DNA of 64,000 bases. It comes from Bradyrhizobium sp. Y36 (GTDB lineage: Bacteria; Pseudomonadota; Alphaproteobacteria; Rhizobiales; Xanthobacteraceae). The notes below the pieces were generated by a model, which saw only the letters and a program-made list of their open reading frames with translations, was not told the origin of the DNA and did no database searches. The stretch covers positions 62,001-126,000 of the forward strand of contig NZ_NWTI01000001.1 of assembly GCF_002531575.1 (NCBI RefSeq), written 5' to 3'. The translations under genes were made by a program, and so were the position numbers. Every line of letters starts with the position of its first letter. The first letter of the stretch is position 1. This document shows positions 18,328 to 27,717 of this stretch, piece by piece.

Positions 18328-19992
18328 TCAGGTCGCCTTGATGTCGACGTCCTTGGTCTCGGGCAGGAAGAAGAAGCCGATCACCACGGTAATCGAGGCG
18401 AAGATGATCGGATACCAGAGGCCGGCATAGATGTCGCCGGTCGAGGCCACGATGGCGAAGGCGGTCGCCGGCAGCAGGCCGCCGAACCAGCCGTTACCGA
18501 TGTGGTAGGGCAGCGACATCGAGGTGTAGCGGATGCGGGTCGGGAACAGTTCGACCAGCATCGCCGCGATCGGGCCGTACACCATGGTGACGTAGACCAC
18601 GAGCACGAACAGCAGGCCGATGATCGCCGCCACCTGCGGACGGAAGATGTCGAACGGATGGGCCATCTTCACGATGCCGGCGTCGCCGGTCTTCGGATAG
18701 CCGGCCGCCTGCACCGCGGCGAGGACCGCCGGGTTGCCGTCCTTGGCGTTGGCGTACGGCACTTCCTTGCCGTTCACCATCACCTTCACGCCCGAGCCGG
18801 CCGCGCTTGGCGTGGTCGCGTACTTGACCGACGACTGCGACAGGTAGGCGCGTGCGGTGTCGCAAGGCGCGGTGAAGACGCGGGTGCCGACCGGGTTGAA
18901 CAGATCGCCGCAGCCTGCGGGATCGGCCACCACCTCGACCTTGACCTGCTCGATGGCCTTTTCCAGCGCCGGGTTGGCGTTGGTGGTGATCATCTTGAAG
19001 ATCGGGAAGAAGGTCAGCGCCGCGATCAAACAGCCGCCGAGGATGATCGGCTTGCGGCCGATCCGGTCGGACAGCATGCCGAACACGATGAAGAAGCCGG
19101 TGCCGAGCAGCAGCGACCATGCGATCAGCAGGTTGGCGGTGTAACCGTCGACCTTCAGGATCGATTGCAGGAAGAACAGCGCGTAGAACTGGCCGGTGTA
19201 CCAGACCACGCCCTGGCCCATCACGCCGCCGAGCAGCGCGAGCAGCACGAGCTTGCCGTTCTGCCAGTTGCCGAAGGCTTCCGTCAGCGGGGCCTTCGAG
19301 CTCTTGCCCTCGTCCTTCATCTTCTGGAAGATCGGGGATTCGTTGAGGCGGAGCCGGATCCAGACCGAGATGCCGAGCAGCAGCACCGAGACCAGGAACG
19401 GAATGCGCCAGCCCCAGGCGGCGAAGTCGGTCTCGCCGATCGCCGAGCGGGTGAACAGGATCACCAGCAGCGACAGGAACAGGCCGAGCGTCGCGGTGGT
19501 CTGGATGAAGGAGGTGTAGTAGCCGCGCTTGCCGTTCGGAGCGTGCTCCGCGACATAGGTGGCCGCGCCGCCATATTCACCGCCGAGCGCCAGGCCCTGG
19601 GCGAGGCGCAGCGCGATCAGGATGATCGGAGCCGCGATGCCGATGGTCGCCGCGTTGGGCAGCAGGCCGACGATGAAGGTCGACAGACCCATGATCAGGA
19701 TGGTGACGAGGAAGGTGTATTTGCGGCCGACGATGTCGCCGATGCGGCCGAACACGATCGCGCCGAAGGGGCGGACCAGGAAGCCGGCGGCGAAGGCCAG
19801 CAGCGCGAAGATGTCGCGGGTTGCCGGCGGATAGGCCGAGAAGAACTGCGCGCCGATGATGCCGGCCAGCGAGCCGTAGAGGTAAAAATCGTACCACTCG
19901 AAGACGGTACCGAGCGAGGAAGCGAGAATGACGAACCGTTCGTCCTTCGTCATCCCTCCCGCGCCTGCTTGAGATACAGCCATTGTCGACAT
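18328..19992 (-). CDS. MFS transporter, metabolite:H+ symporter (MHS) family
   Basis: 554 aa with 12 predicted helices. MHS hallmarks are FEWYDFYLYGSLAGIIGAQFF at the N-terminus, the loop motif GRIGDIVGRKYTF, RLAQGLALGGEYGGAATYVAEHAP and the second-half DRIGRKP. Family members import shikimate, proline/betaine, alpha-ketoglutarate or citrate; the substrate here is undetermined. An unusual hydrophilic insertion of about 100 residues, with two cysteines (AGCGDLF, TAPCDTA), separates late helices. ATG 19992 has GGGGAG upstream. The response regulator at 20291 diverges from it. Confidence 0.9.
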   Translation of the reverse strand: MSTMAVSQAGAGGMTKDERFVILASSLGTVFEWYDFYLYGSLAGIIGAQFFSAYPPATRDIFALLAFAAGFLVRPFGAIVFGRIGDIVGRKYTFLVTILIMGLSTFIVGLLPNAATIGIAAPIILIALRLAQGLALGGEYGGAATYVAEHAPNGKRGYYTSFIQTTATLGLFLSLLVILFTRSAIGETDFAAWGWRIPFLVSVLLLGISVWIRLRLNESPIFQKMKDEGKSSKAPLTEAFGNWQNGKLVLLALLGGVMGQGVVWYTGQFYALFFLQSILKVDGYTANLLIAWSLLLGTGFFIVFGMLSDRIGRKPIILGGCLIAALTFFPIFKMITTNANPALEKAIEQVKVEVVADPAGCGDLFNPVGTRVFTAPCDTARAYLSQSSVKYATTPSAAGSGVKVMVNGKEVPYANAKDGNPAVLAAVQAAGYPKTGDAGIVKMAHPFDIFRPQVAAIIGLLFVLVVYVTMVYGPIAAMLVELFPTRIRYTSMSLPYHIGNGWFGGLLPATAFAIVASTGDIYAGLWYPIIFASITVVIGFFFLPETKDVDIKAT

Positions 19993-20290
19993 GTTGAGTC
20001 GCTCCCCGAAATGCGTTTCCTCGCGCCCCAGACGTCCGGACATACCGGATCAACCCAGGCCTTGCCTGCAAGGTAACATCGGCGTGAAACCCACCCCAAT
20101 ACGACTTTCGGCCTTGCGCACTGACGCGCAGCTGACGTCCGGTATCATGCGCCGGCACGCTGCCACGGAGGCTTCGGATTAACCCCTTTGCGGCAAAGGG
20201 ATAATGTGCACTTGCATGCCACGGCCGCTCAGGGAAGAATTGACACATCCGGGATCGGTCCGCCGGCCTGCGAACGACAGCAAGAGAACG

Positions 20291-20962
20291 ATGAACGCTC
20301 CCTCGACCCATCTCGTCATCGCCGATGACCATCCCCTGTTCCGCGACGCGCTGCGACAGGCGGTGGCGGGCGTGCTGACCTCCGCCCGAATCGACGAAGC
20401 CGGATCGTTCGAGGATCTGACCACGCTTCTGGAACAGACCTCGGACGTCGACCTGATCCTGCTCGACCTCTCGATGCCTGGAATTTCCGGCTTTTCCGGC
20501 CTGATCTATCTGCGCGCACAATATCCGGCGATCCCGGTCGTGATCGTCTCGGCGTCAGATGACAGCGCGACGATCCGCCGCTCGCTCGATTTCGGCGCCT
20601 CCGGCTTCATTCCGAAGCGTTTCGGCGTCGAGACGCTGCGCGATGCCATCCTCAAGGTGATGGAAGGCGACGTGTGGGTTCCCGCCGACACCGATTTGTC
20701 GGCAGCCGCCGACCCCGACATGACGCGCCTGCGCGACCGCCTGGTGACGCTGACGCCGCAGCAGGTCCGGGTCCTGATGATGCTGTCGGAGGGCCTCCTC
20801 AACAAGCAGATCGCCTACGAGCTCGGCGTCTCCGAGGCCACCATCAAGGCGCACGTCTCGGCGATCCTGCAAAAGCTCGGCGTCGAGAGCCGCACCCAGG
20901 CCGTGATCGCCGCCGCCAAGATCGCCGGCGGCCAGTGGAAGCAGGGCACGCCGACGGGGTGA
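20291..20962 (+). CDS. Orphan LuxR/FixJ-family response regulator
   Basis: 223 aa. Receiver with D12-D13 (IADDHPLFRDALR), phospho-acceptor D59 (LILLDLSMPGISG) and the lysine loop (SGFIPKRFG). LuxR HTH: TPQQVRVLMMLSEGLLNKQIAYELGVSE, then ATIKAHVSAILQKLGV. No histidine kinase is adjacent, so it is an orphan in this window. It is divergent from the MHS transporter across about 300 bases and may control it; this is inference only. The frame is open upstream to 20204, but ATG 20291 starts right at the receiver. Confidence 0.9.
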   Translation: MNAPSTHLVIADDHPLFRDALRQAVAGVLTSARIDEAGSFEDLTTLLEQTSDVDLILLDLSMPGISGFSGLIYLRAQYPAIPVVIVSASDDSATIRRSLDFGASGFIPKRFGVETLRDAILKVMEGDVWVPADTDLSAAADPDMTRLRDRLVTLTPQQVRVLMMLSEGLLNKQIAYELGVSEATIKAHVSAILQKLGVESRTQAVIAAAKIAGGQWKQGTPTG

Positions 20963-21058
20963 ACCCTGCTTCGCCATCAAATCCGTCATCCTTCGAGGCT
21001 TCCGGCGCCATGCTTTCGCATCGCGCCGCTCGCATCTCAGGACGACGGGGGCAATTCG

Positions 21059-23899
21059 CTATCGCGTCTCGAGGAGGCTGGCGGCGGCCCGGATATCCGC
21101 CGTCTCCGAGCCTGCCGCAAAACCCTCGAGCGCCGATTGAAGCAATTGCCTGGCTTCGTCACGCCGGCCGCGTCCGGCGATGACACCGGCGAGGTCGATC
21201 GCGGCCCGCAGCTCCCAGGCCTTGGCGCCTTTGCGACGGCTCAGATCCAGCGACTGCATGAAGCGGGCTTCCGCTTGCGCGACATCGGGCTCCGGCAACG
21301 ACAGCAGGATTCTGCCCTTCATCCGCAGCAGCTCGGGCATGTAGAGGTGATCGCCGCTCCGCGCGACGAGGCGGATCGCATCGTCGATCAGTTCCGCGCC
21401 CTGCTCGATCCGTCCGAGCGCGAGCAGGCCCTGGACCAGCGCGATGTTGAACGTCGTGGTCAATAGCTCGTAGCCGGCATCGTGGAGCTCGCGCAGGCAG
21501 GTCCTGATCGTCTCGACGCCGCCGGCGGCATCGCCGCGCCGGATCGCCAGCTCGCCTTTGACACCGCGGCCGACGGCGAGATAGGGGCCCATCGAGCGCG
21601 AGCTGGCATGCGCGATGAAGCGGTCGATGTTCGCCTCCGCGCCGTCGAGGTCCCCGCCCCAGAGATCGATCGAGACCGCCCAGATCAATGCGATGCAGAG
21701 TGTGATCGGGTGATCCATCTGCCCGGCCTCGGTGACCGTCTGCCGTGCCAGCTGCAGCGCGTCCGCGGGCCGACCCTGCAACCAGAGTTCCCTGGCCAGC
21801 GTGATGCCGGCCCGGTTGCGATGATCGAAGCCGTACACCGTGCTGATTCGTTCCGTGCCCGGTCCCTGCCAGGCGACTTCCAGCATCTTCAGCGCGTCGC
21901 GATGCTCGCCTGCCAGATGCAGCGAGACGCCGAGGAGGGAATGGGCGAGGGCGATCGAGGCGGTATCGCCCAGCGAGCTTGCGACTGCGAGGCTCTGTTG
22001 CGCATAGCCGAGCGCGGCGTCGAACTCCCCCATCCGCTCGTGGAAGATATGCATCCGGCCGAGCAGCTGGAGCCGATTGACGTCGTCGCCGCGGGCTTGC
22101 GCGATCGCAAGGCTCCGGCTCAAGGCGCCGCGCGCCGCTTCGCTGCCGCCCCGGGTGAACATCAGGGTCAGTCCGAGGGCGGCCTGGATGTGCATTTCCT
22201 CGGCGCTGCCGCGCGCGGAGGGGGCGATCGCCAGCAGCGCCCGCTCCGACCAGCGCCGGCATTCGATCAACAGGGACATCGCCAGGAAGATCGGCGCCGC
22301 CGCGGCGGCGAGCGCGATGCCGATGCCGGGATCACCGTCCGCGCCGAAGCACCAGTCCAGCGCGGCGCGCACATTGTGAAGCGCGGAGAAGTGAACAGCG
22401 CGTTCGTCCGCGCTCGGCACCGCGACCCATGACGTGCCGGCCTGTTCCAGCCAGCGCCGGTAGTACGTCGCGTGGCGGGCGGCGAGCGCCGCGTCGTCCG
22501 GTTCGATCTCGCGCAGATAGGCGCGCGTGGTGTCGAGCAGGCGGTAGCGCATCATGGCGCCGATGGGGCGCGGCGCCACCATCGATTTGGCAACGAGGCT
22601 GTCGACGGCGTCGAACAGATGCGCCTGGTCGATTCGCGCGTCCGGCACGACCTCGAGCGCGGCGTCGAGGGTGAAATGGCCGGCGAAGACGGCAAGCCTG
22701 CGCAGCACGATCCGTTCGCGATCCGACAGCAGTCCGTAGCTCCAGTCGAGCGTGGCCTGCAGCGTCTTCTGCCGGGGTGGCGCAGTGCGCTGGCCCTGCC
22801 AGAGCAGGTTGAGGCGCTCGTCCAGCAGTGCGGCGGTTTGCGTGAGGCCATAGGCCTCGACCCGGCCGGCGGCGAGCTCGATCGCCAGCGCCATGCCGTC
22901 GAGCTTGCGGCAGATCCTCGCGATCACCGCGGCATTGGCATCATCGAGCGCGATCTGCGCGCCGCTGGACACGGCGCGTTCGAGGAACAGTTGCAGCGCC
23001 GGATAGGTCTGCGCTGCGGCGGCCGTCAGTCCGGAGCCGTCGGGCGGAACCGCGAGCGGAGCCAATCGATAGACCTGCTCGCCCTCGACGCGCAGCGCTT
23101 CGCGGCTGGTGGCGAGGATATGGACGTGAGGCGCCGCGTGGAAGATCTCCGCCGCCAGCGGCGCGGCGGCCGCGACGACGTGCTCGCAATTGTCGAGGAT
23201 CAGCAGCATCCGCTTGTCATGCAGATGCGCCAGCAGCGCGGGCAGGGGATCGTCGGCCTGGGCCGGCAAGCCCAGCATCAGCAGGATCGAGGTGATCACG
23301 AGATCGGGATCGCTCAGCGCGGCGAGGTCCACGAAGTGCGCGGCGTCCGAGAATGTTTCGAGCAGATCGTGGGCGATGGCCACGGCGACCGCAGTCTTGC
23401 CGACGCCGCCGGGGCCGGCAATCGTGACAAAGCGCGAGGTCACGAGCTTATTGGAGACGGCGGCGATCGCATCGTCGCGCCCGACCATCCGCTGCAGCCG
23501 GTTCGGCAGTTTCACGGGCGGCAATTCCGGTCGCGGTGCTGGGCGCTGCGTCGCCGCGCCACCTGCATGCGAGATCGGCGCCACGAAGCAATAGCCGCGG
23601 CCGGAGAGCGTCGTGATGTAGCGGGTGCCGTTCTTGCCGTCGCCGAGCGCCTTGCGAAGCGCCGCGACGTGAAAGCGCAGGCTGGCCTCTTCGACCGTGA
23701 GGCCGGGCCACACCAGCGCCATCAGGTCCCATTTGCTGACGACCTCGTTCGGCCGCGACATCAGCGCCATCAGCGTGTCGAACGCTTTCGCGCCGAGCGG
23801 CAACGCCACGCCGTCGCGCGTCACGAGCCTTTCATGCGGTGTCACGGAGAATGGCCCGAACGACAATGTTCCCGTCGCGGTGCCGGCAGGCTCGGTCAT
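21059..23899 (-). CDS. Winged-helix / STAND-type NTPase transcriptional regulator with TPR-like C-terminus
   Basis: 946 aa. The N-terminal OmpR/CadC-type winged helix (residues about 10-105: LPLGAKAFDTLMALMSRPNEVVSKWDL, then TRYITTLSGRGYCFVAPI) is followed by an ATPase with Walker A IAGPGGVGKTAVAVAIAH and Walker B LLILDNCEHVV, then TSREALRVEGEQVYRLAPL as in STAND/AfsR-like regulators. The second half is a helical TPR-like repeat region, probably a ligand or partner sensor. It is divergent from the Ohr-hydrolase-P460 genes, 198 bases apart, and is their likely regulator. ATG 23899 fits the domain start better than 23956. Confidence 0.88.
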   Translation of the reverse strand: MTEPAGTATGTLSFGPFSVTPHERLVTRDGVALPLGAKAFDTLMALMSRPNEVVSKWDLMALVWPGLTVEEASLRFHVAALRKALGDGKNGTRYITTLSGRGYCFVAPISHAGGAATQRPAPRPELPPVKLPNRLQRMVGRDDAIAAVSNKLVTSRFVTIAGPGGVGKTAVAVAIAHDLLETFSDAAHFVDLAALSDPDLVITSILLMLGLPAQADDPLPALLAHLHDKRMLLILDNCEHVVAAAAPLAAEIFHAAPHVHILATSREALRVEGEQVYRLAPLAVPPDGSGLTAAAAQTYPALQLFLERAVSSGAQIALDDANAAVIARICRKLDGMALAIELAAGRVEAYGLTQTAALLDERLNLLWQGQRTAPPRQKTLQATLDWSYGLLSDRERIVLRRLAVFAGHFTLDAALEVVPDARIDQAHLFDAVDSLVAKSMVAPRPIGAMMRYRLLDTTRAYLREIEPDDAALAARHATYYRRWLEQAGTSWVAVPSADERAVHFSALHNVRAALDWCFGADGDPGIGIALAAAAAPIFLAMSLLIECRRWSERALLAIAPSARGSAEEMHIQAALGLTLMFTRGGSEAARGALSRSLAIAQARGDDVNRLQLLGRMHIFHERMGEFDAALGYAQQSLAVASSLGDTASIALAHSLLGVSLHLAGEHRDALKMLEVAWQGPGTERISTVYGFDHRNRAGITLARELWLQGRPADALQLARQTVTEAGQMDHPITLCIALIWAVSIDLWGGDLDGAEANIDRFIAHASSRSMGPYLAVGRGVKGELAIRRGDAAGGVETIRTCLRELHDAGYELLTTTFNIALVQGLLALGRIEQGAELIDDAIRLVARSGDHLYMPELLRMKGRILLSLPEPDVAQAEARFMQSLDLSRRKGAKAWELRAAIDLAGVIAGRGRRDEARQLLQSALEGFAAGSETADIRAAASLLETR

Positions 23900-24097
23900 G
23901 GCGAAAATCTTGGTTCCTTCGACCGACCCGATAGCCAGATGATCGCGATCCTGCAAGGCCGTCCCTGCATCGGCATCAGACCGCGGATGCAGGCCTTGTG
24001 AGGCGCGTAAGGCGAGGCCTCACAACTTCTCACAAGTCCAAACGGGCGTGCTGCCGCAGCCGCTGCTAGTCAGTGGCGTGACGGTGAGGAGACCACG

Positions 24098-24517
24098 ATG
24101 GCGCAGGCGGCAAAGATACTCTACACGGCGAGGACCCACACCAGCGGCGGACGGCACGACGGCATATCGCGCAGCTCCGACGGCCGCCTGGACGTCAAGC
24201 TGTCGCCGCCGGGCGGCACCGGCATCGGCACCAATCCCGAGCAATTGTTCGCTGCCGGCTGGTCGGCCTGCTTCGAGGGCGCGATGGAGATCGCGGCCCG
24301 CAAACGCAATGTCGACCTTCCCCGGAAATGCGCTGTCGATGCGGAGATCGATCTCATGCTCGACGACGGCGCCTATTCGCTGCGGGCGCGCCTCAATGTC
24401 AGTCTTCCGGGCCTGGACCCCGAGACGGCGCGCGGCATCGTCGATGATGCGCACCAGACCTGTCCTTATTCCAAGGCCGTTCGCGGCAACGTCGACGTCA
24501 CGGTCGCGCTGATCTGA
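24098..24517 (+). CDS. Ohr/OsmC family organic hydroperoxide resistance protein
   Basis: 139 aa. Both redox cysteines of Ohr enzymes are present: C58 in GWSACFEGAM and C122 in HQTCPYSKAVRGN, with the conserved R19 and E49 positions of the active site. Ohr reduces organic and fatty-acid hydroperoxides using lipoylated proteins. A third cysteine (C78) is extra. A good ribosome site (GAGGAG) precedes ATG 24098. First gene of a putative three-gene unit with the Tat hydrolase and cytochrome P460. No MarR-type OhrR is next to it; the divergent STAND regulator takes that place. Confidence 0.9.
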   Translation: MAQAAKILYTARTHTSGGRHDGISRSSDGRLDVKLSPPGGTGIGTNPEQLFAAGWSACFEGAMEIAARKRNVDLPRKCAVDAEIDLMLDDGAYSLRARLNVSLPGLDPETARGIVDDAHQTCPYSKAVRGNVDVTVALI

Positions 24518-24553
24518 CGCACCATCACCAAACCATCGAAAGGCAGCACCACC

Positions 24554-25579
24554 ATGAAGCAGATCATCGACCAGCATCGTCGCAATTTCTTCGGCGTCGC
24601 GGCCGGATCCGTCGCCGTCGGTCTCGGCGTGATCGACCTCGCGCGTGCCGAGACGGACGCGCCGCGGTCCCAGGCGTCGACTGCGACCTTTGCGGTCAAG
24701 CAGATCGATGCCGGCGTTCTCGATGTCGGCTATGCCGAGGCAGGCCCGTCGAACGGTCCCGTGGCGATCCTGCTGCACGGCTGGCCCTACGACATCCACG
24801 CCTTCGTCGACGTCGCGCCGATCCTGGCCAAGGCCGGCTATCGCGTGATCATCCCTCATTTGCGCGGCTACGGCACGACGCATTTCCTCTCCAGCGAGAC
24901 GCCGCGCAACGGCGAGCCCGCCGCGATGGCCGCTGACATCATCGCGCTGATGGACAAGCTCGACATCAAGAAGGCCGTCGTCGCCGGCTTCGACTGGGGC
25001 GCGCGCACCGCCGACATCATCGCCGCGCTGTGGCCGGAGCGCTGCCGCGCGCTGGTGTCGGTCAGCGGCTATCTGATCTCGAGCCAGGCCGCCGGCAACA
25101 TGCCGCTGCCGCCGTCGGCCGAGCTGCAATGGTGGTATCAATTCTATTTCGCGACCGAGCGCGGCCGCGCCGGCTACGAGAAATACACGCACGATTTCGC
25201 CAAGCTGATCTGGAAGCTCGCCTCGCCGCTGTGGAAGTTCGACGACGCCACCTTCGCCCGCAGCGCGGCGGCGCTGGACAACAAGGATCACGTCGCGATC
25301 ACGATCCACAATTACCGCTGGCGGCTCGGGCTTGCGCAGGGCGAGGCGAAATACGACGAGCTCGAAAGGAAGCTCGCGGCCGGCCCGGTGATCAGCGTTC
25401 CCACCATCACGATGGAGGGCGATGCCAACGGCGCGCCACATCCCGAGCCCAGCGCCTATGCCAAGAAGTTTTCTGGCCGCTACGAGTTTCGCCTGATCAC
25501 CGGCGGCATCGGTCACAATCTGCCGCAGGAAGCGCCGCAAGCCTTTGCCAAGGCGGTCATCGACGCCGACGGCGCCTGA
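24554..25579 (+). CDS. Tat-exported alpha/beta hydrolase (epoxide hydrolase / dehalogenase-like)
   Basis: 341 aa. A twin-arginine leader is visible (HRRNFFGVAAGSVAVGLGV, ending about residue 32), so the enzyme likely acts folded in the periplasm. The mature part has HGWPYD (residues 75-80) and nucleophile D147 in VAGFDWGARTADI, the Asp nucleophile elbow of epoxide hydrolases and haloalkane/fluoroacetate dehalogenases. The catalytic His is probably in GGIGHNLPQEAP near the C-terminus. Substrate unknown. It starts 36 bases after the Ohr gene and precedes P460. Confidence 0.85.
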   Translation: MKQIIDQHRRNFFGVAAGSVAVGLGVIDLARAETDAPRSQASTATFAVKQIDAGVLDVGYAEAGPSNGPVAILLHGWPYDIHAFVDVAPILAKAGYRVIIPHLRGYGTTHFLSSETPRNGEPAAMAADIIALMDKLDIKKAVVAGFDWGARTADIIAALWPERCRALVSVSGYLISSQAAGNMPLPPSAELQWWYQFYFATERGRAGYEKYTHDFAKLIWKLASPLWKFDDATFARSAAALDNKDHVAITIHNYRWRLGLAQGEAKYDELERKLAAGPVISVPTITMEGDANGAPHPEPSAYAKKFSGRYEFRLITGGIGHNLPQEAPQAFAKAVIDADGA

Positions 25580-25648
25580 TCATCGCTGTGATGCCTCGGT
25601 CCGGCGCGGCTGGACCGAGGATGTGCCGACCCAACCTGAAGAAATGAC

Positions 25649-26206
25649 ATGACGCCCAACGAACCCCAGACGAAGACGCGCTCCTATGCCACGGCGATCA
25701 CGCTGGCCGCGCTTGCTCTCGTCATTCTCCTGACCTGCGTGCCCTATCTGATCTCGATCGCGCTTGCCGAGGGGCCGAAACAAAACACTGAAGCCTCGCC
25801 GATCTTCGGCGTCACGATTCCGCCGGGCTACAAGCAGTGGGAGCTGATCGCGCCGGCGGAAGAGGCCGCGCCGCTCGATGAGCTTCGCGCCGTGGTCGGC
25901 AACCAGACCGCGATCGATGCGTATCAGACCGGCAGGCTGCCATTCCCCGACGGCACCATCCTGGTCAAGCGTGCATGGAAGCGGAAGCAGTCGCCCGAGT
26001 TTGCCTCCGCGACGATTCCCGGTGCCGCCACCACCGTGCAGGTGATGGTGAAGGATTCCAGGAAATACGCCGCGACCGGCGGCTGGGGCTTTGGCCGCTT
26101 CGTCGGCGGCAAGCCGGTCGATGAAGCTCAGCACCGCACCTGCTGGGGCTGTCACGAAGCCCGTGCGAAAAGCCAAGACTACGTCTTCACCCGGCTTGCG
26201 CCCTGA
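25649..26206 (+). CDS. Cytochrome P460 family protein
   Basis: 185 aa. An N-terminal helix (AITLAALALVILLTCVPYLISIALA) anchors or exports the protein. The P460 domain shows IPPGYKQWELIAP, the lysine-bearing strand DGTILVKRAWKR (K107, candidate for the lysine-heme cross-link), GGWGFGRFVGGKP and the c-type heme motif CWGCH at 165-169. Known P460s oxidise hydroxylamine or bind NO; activity here is unproven. Third gene after Ohr and the Tat hydrolase, 69 bases downstream. Confidence 0.86.
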   Translation: MTPNEPQTKTRSYATAITLAALALVILLTCVPYLISIALAEGPKQNTEASPIFGVTIPPGYKQWELIAPAEEAAPLDELRAVVGNQTAIDAYQTGRLPFPDGTILVKRAWKRKQSPEFASATIPGAATTVQVMVKDSRKYAATGGWGFGRFVGGKPVDEAQHRTCWGCHEARAKSQDYVFTRLAP

Positions 26207-26230
26207 AGCGGGCCTCGGCCGGCGATCATC

Positions 26231-26383
26231 ATGAACCATTTGAATTGCCGCCCCGACCAAGGGCCGGAAGCGCGTTTTCTCCAAAAGGCGCTGGTGGATC
26301 ATGACACAGCTTCCAAACTTGATCCGCAGGATCCCGACGACGCCCGCCGGAAGCGAGTAAAGAAAGCCTTGAGCCCAAAATGA
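26231..26383 (+). CDS. Possible 50-aa protein, unconfirmed
   Basis: A 50-codon frame from ATG 26231: MNHLNCRPDQGPEARFL, a Asp/Lys-rich middle, ending RRKRVKKALSPK. It fills most of the gap between P460 and the next exported protein. Composition is hydrophilic and basic at the C-terminus. No strong ribosome site is seen and I know no family. It could be a chance frame. Confidence 0.28.
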   Translation: MNHLNCRPDQGPEARFLQKALVDHDTASKLDPQDPDDARRKRVKKALSPK

Positions 26384-26397
26384 CGAGCAATTGAGCT

Positions 26398-27066
26398 ATG
26401 CAGAAGCGCTCGATCCCGAACGTGAGGCCATTCGCAGCTGATGGTCGAAAGACGCTTCTCCTGCTGCTTCTGCTTCTCGCGATCCCCGCAGGCGCCTGCT
26501 CCGCGCAGACACCGCCGCCGCCGCTCGACGAACATGCATTGGAGCATGTGCCGCCGACGATCGCGAGGAGATTGGCGACCCGCTTTTCGCTGGGCGCATT
26601 CGCCGGCCGCTTCGAGGAGACGCCGCTCGGCGCGGTCCGCAAAGCCGTAGGCGAAGGGACCATCCAGCACCGGGGCGACGCGGGAGATAGCATCTATTGG
26701 CTGTGTTACAGGCGCGCGCAGCATCGGTTGTGGGTCGTGTCCAGCGGCGAGATGGGCGGTCCGGACCACCGCGTCACGGCGATCGTCGAAGAGCTCACCG
26801 AGAAGGACACGGAGACGTCGACCGATTGCGCCGTCATCCCGGACAAGTTCGGCCCCGTCGTCTTCGACGGCAAGCTGCATTTGGGTATGTCGCGTTCGGA
26901 GGTCGTGGCGGCGCTGGGACCGCCGTCGAAGTCGGAAGCTGCCGGGATGGTGTATTCTCACGGCGGCAAGCTCGCAAACGGCTTCGACGAGACCGCATGG
27001 CTCGTTCTCCGGTTTCGTGAGGACAAGCTCGTGTCCATGCGCGGCGGCAAGACCACGACGAATTGA
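26398..27066 (+). CDS. Exported protein of unknown function
   Basis: 222 aa. Signal sequence (RKTLLLLLLLLAIPAGACSAQ) with a cysteine at the junction, so it may be a lipoprotein, though the lipobox is imperfect (AGAC rather than LxGC-like). The mature protein contains SIYWLCYRRAQHRLWVVSSGEMGG and FDGKLHLGMSRSEVVAALGPPSK, the latter like the GxxxxxVxxxLGxP motif of SmpA/BamE-type folds. No specific function can be given. It is 192 bases after P460. Confidence 0.7.
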   Translation: MQKRSIPNVRPFAADGRKTLLLLLLLLAIPAGACSAQTPPPPLDEHALEHVPPTIARRLATRFSLGAFAGRFEETPLGAVRKAVGEGTIQHRGDAGDSIYWLCYRRAQHRLWVVSSGEMGGPDHRVTAIVEELTEKDTETSTDCAVIPDKFGPVVFDGKLHLGMSRSEVVAALGPPSKSEAAGMVYSHGGKLANGFDETAWLVLRFREDKLVSMRGGKTTTN

Positions 27067-27717
27067 GGCGGCTCACCCCAACGGCTTGCGTCTTCGTCGG
27101 GCAAAACAGCAATTGCTGGGTCAATCGGCTCGCCGGCAAATATTCTTCTTTACAGAAATTCGGAATTGTCGTAGTTGTCGCCCATCCTGATCCGGCGAAA
27201 AGGGGCGGTCGTACGTCGTCACGAGCCGCGGATCGGGCTGCGGTGGACGCATTGGCGCCGTCGCGGATGTGAGGCGCAGGGCGGGGTGATGGATTGAGCC
27301 GATCCCCGTGAGCGTTTCGCAAGCCGCGTTGTACGAGCGGCACCGATGCGTGCGGCAAAACCGTGTCGTCCTGGCCGTCGTTGCCACGGTCAAGCCTTGC
27401 GGACGCGGCCTGGCGCCAACCGGCGTCATGTCGGCGAATTCCGTGAGGCGAGGGAGGCCAGAAGGAAAGTTCGGCTCCCGGGAGAGCATGGCATAAGCCG
27501 TCCGACCATCGCGCAGGGAAGGCCGAGCGTTCGGCGTCACCTGTATGCTGCTGTGCGGTTCTTCCTGCGTGCGCATTTCGCGCAGCGGACCGCGGGTGCC
27601 AGCCGGCGCCCGGCCTTCCCTGCGCCCTTTTCTCCAGGAGGGCGTGACGAGACGCGCAAGACTCGGGCGAAACGCGCCGCGAGAAGGCGAAGACGTGTCT
27701 GTAGCCACACAATTGGT
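27067..27717. repeat. Degenerate dispersed intergenic repeat, non-coding
   Basis: No convincing gene on either strand. The segment opens with GTCTTCGTCGGGCAAAACAG and AAATATTCTTCTTTACAGAA and includes a perfect 15-base inverted repeat (GCGCAGGGAAGGCCG at 27511-27525, complement at 27611-27625). From memory, this order of blocks is a widely dispersed non-coding element in Bradyrhizobium-type genomes that generates spurious ORF calls. The minus-strand frames of 292 and 195 codons crossing it have no domains and are rejected. Confidence 0.65.

Noticed and set aside
26834..27712. 292-codon and 195-codon minus-strand ORFs
   Set aside because: They cross a dispersed non-coding repeat and the 3' end of the exported-protein gene; no domain, no ribosome site.
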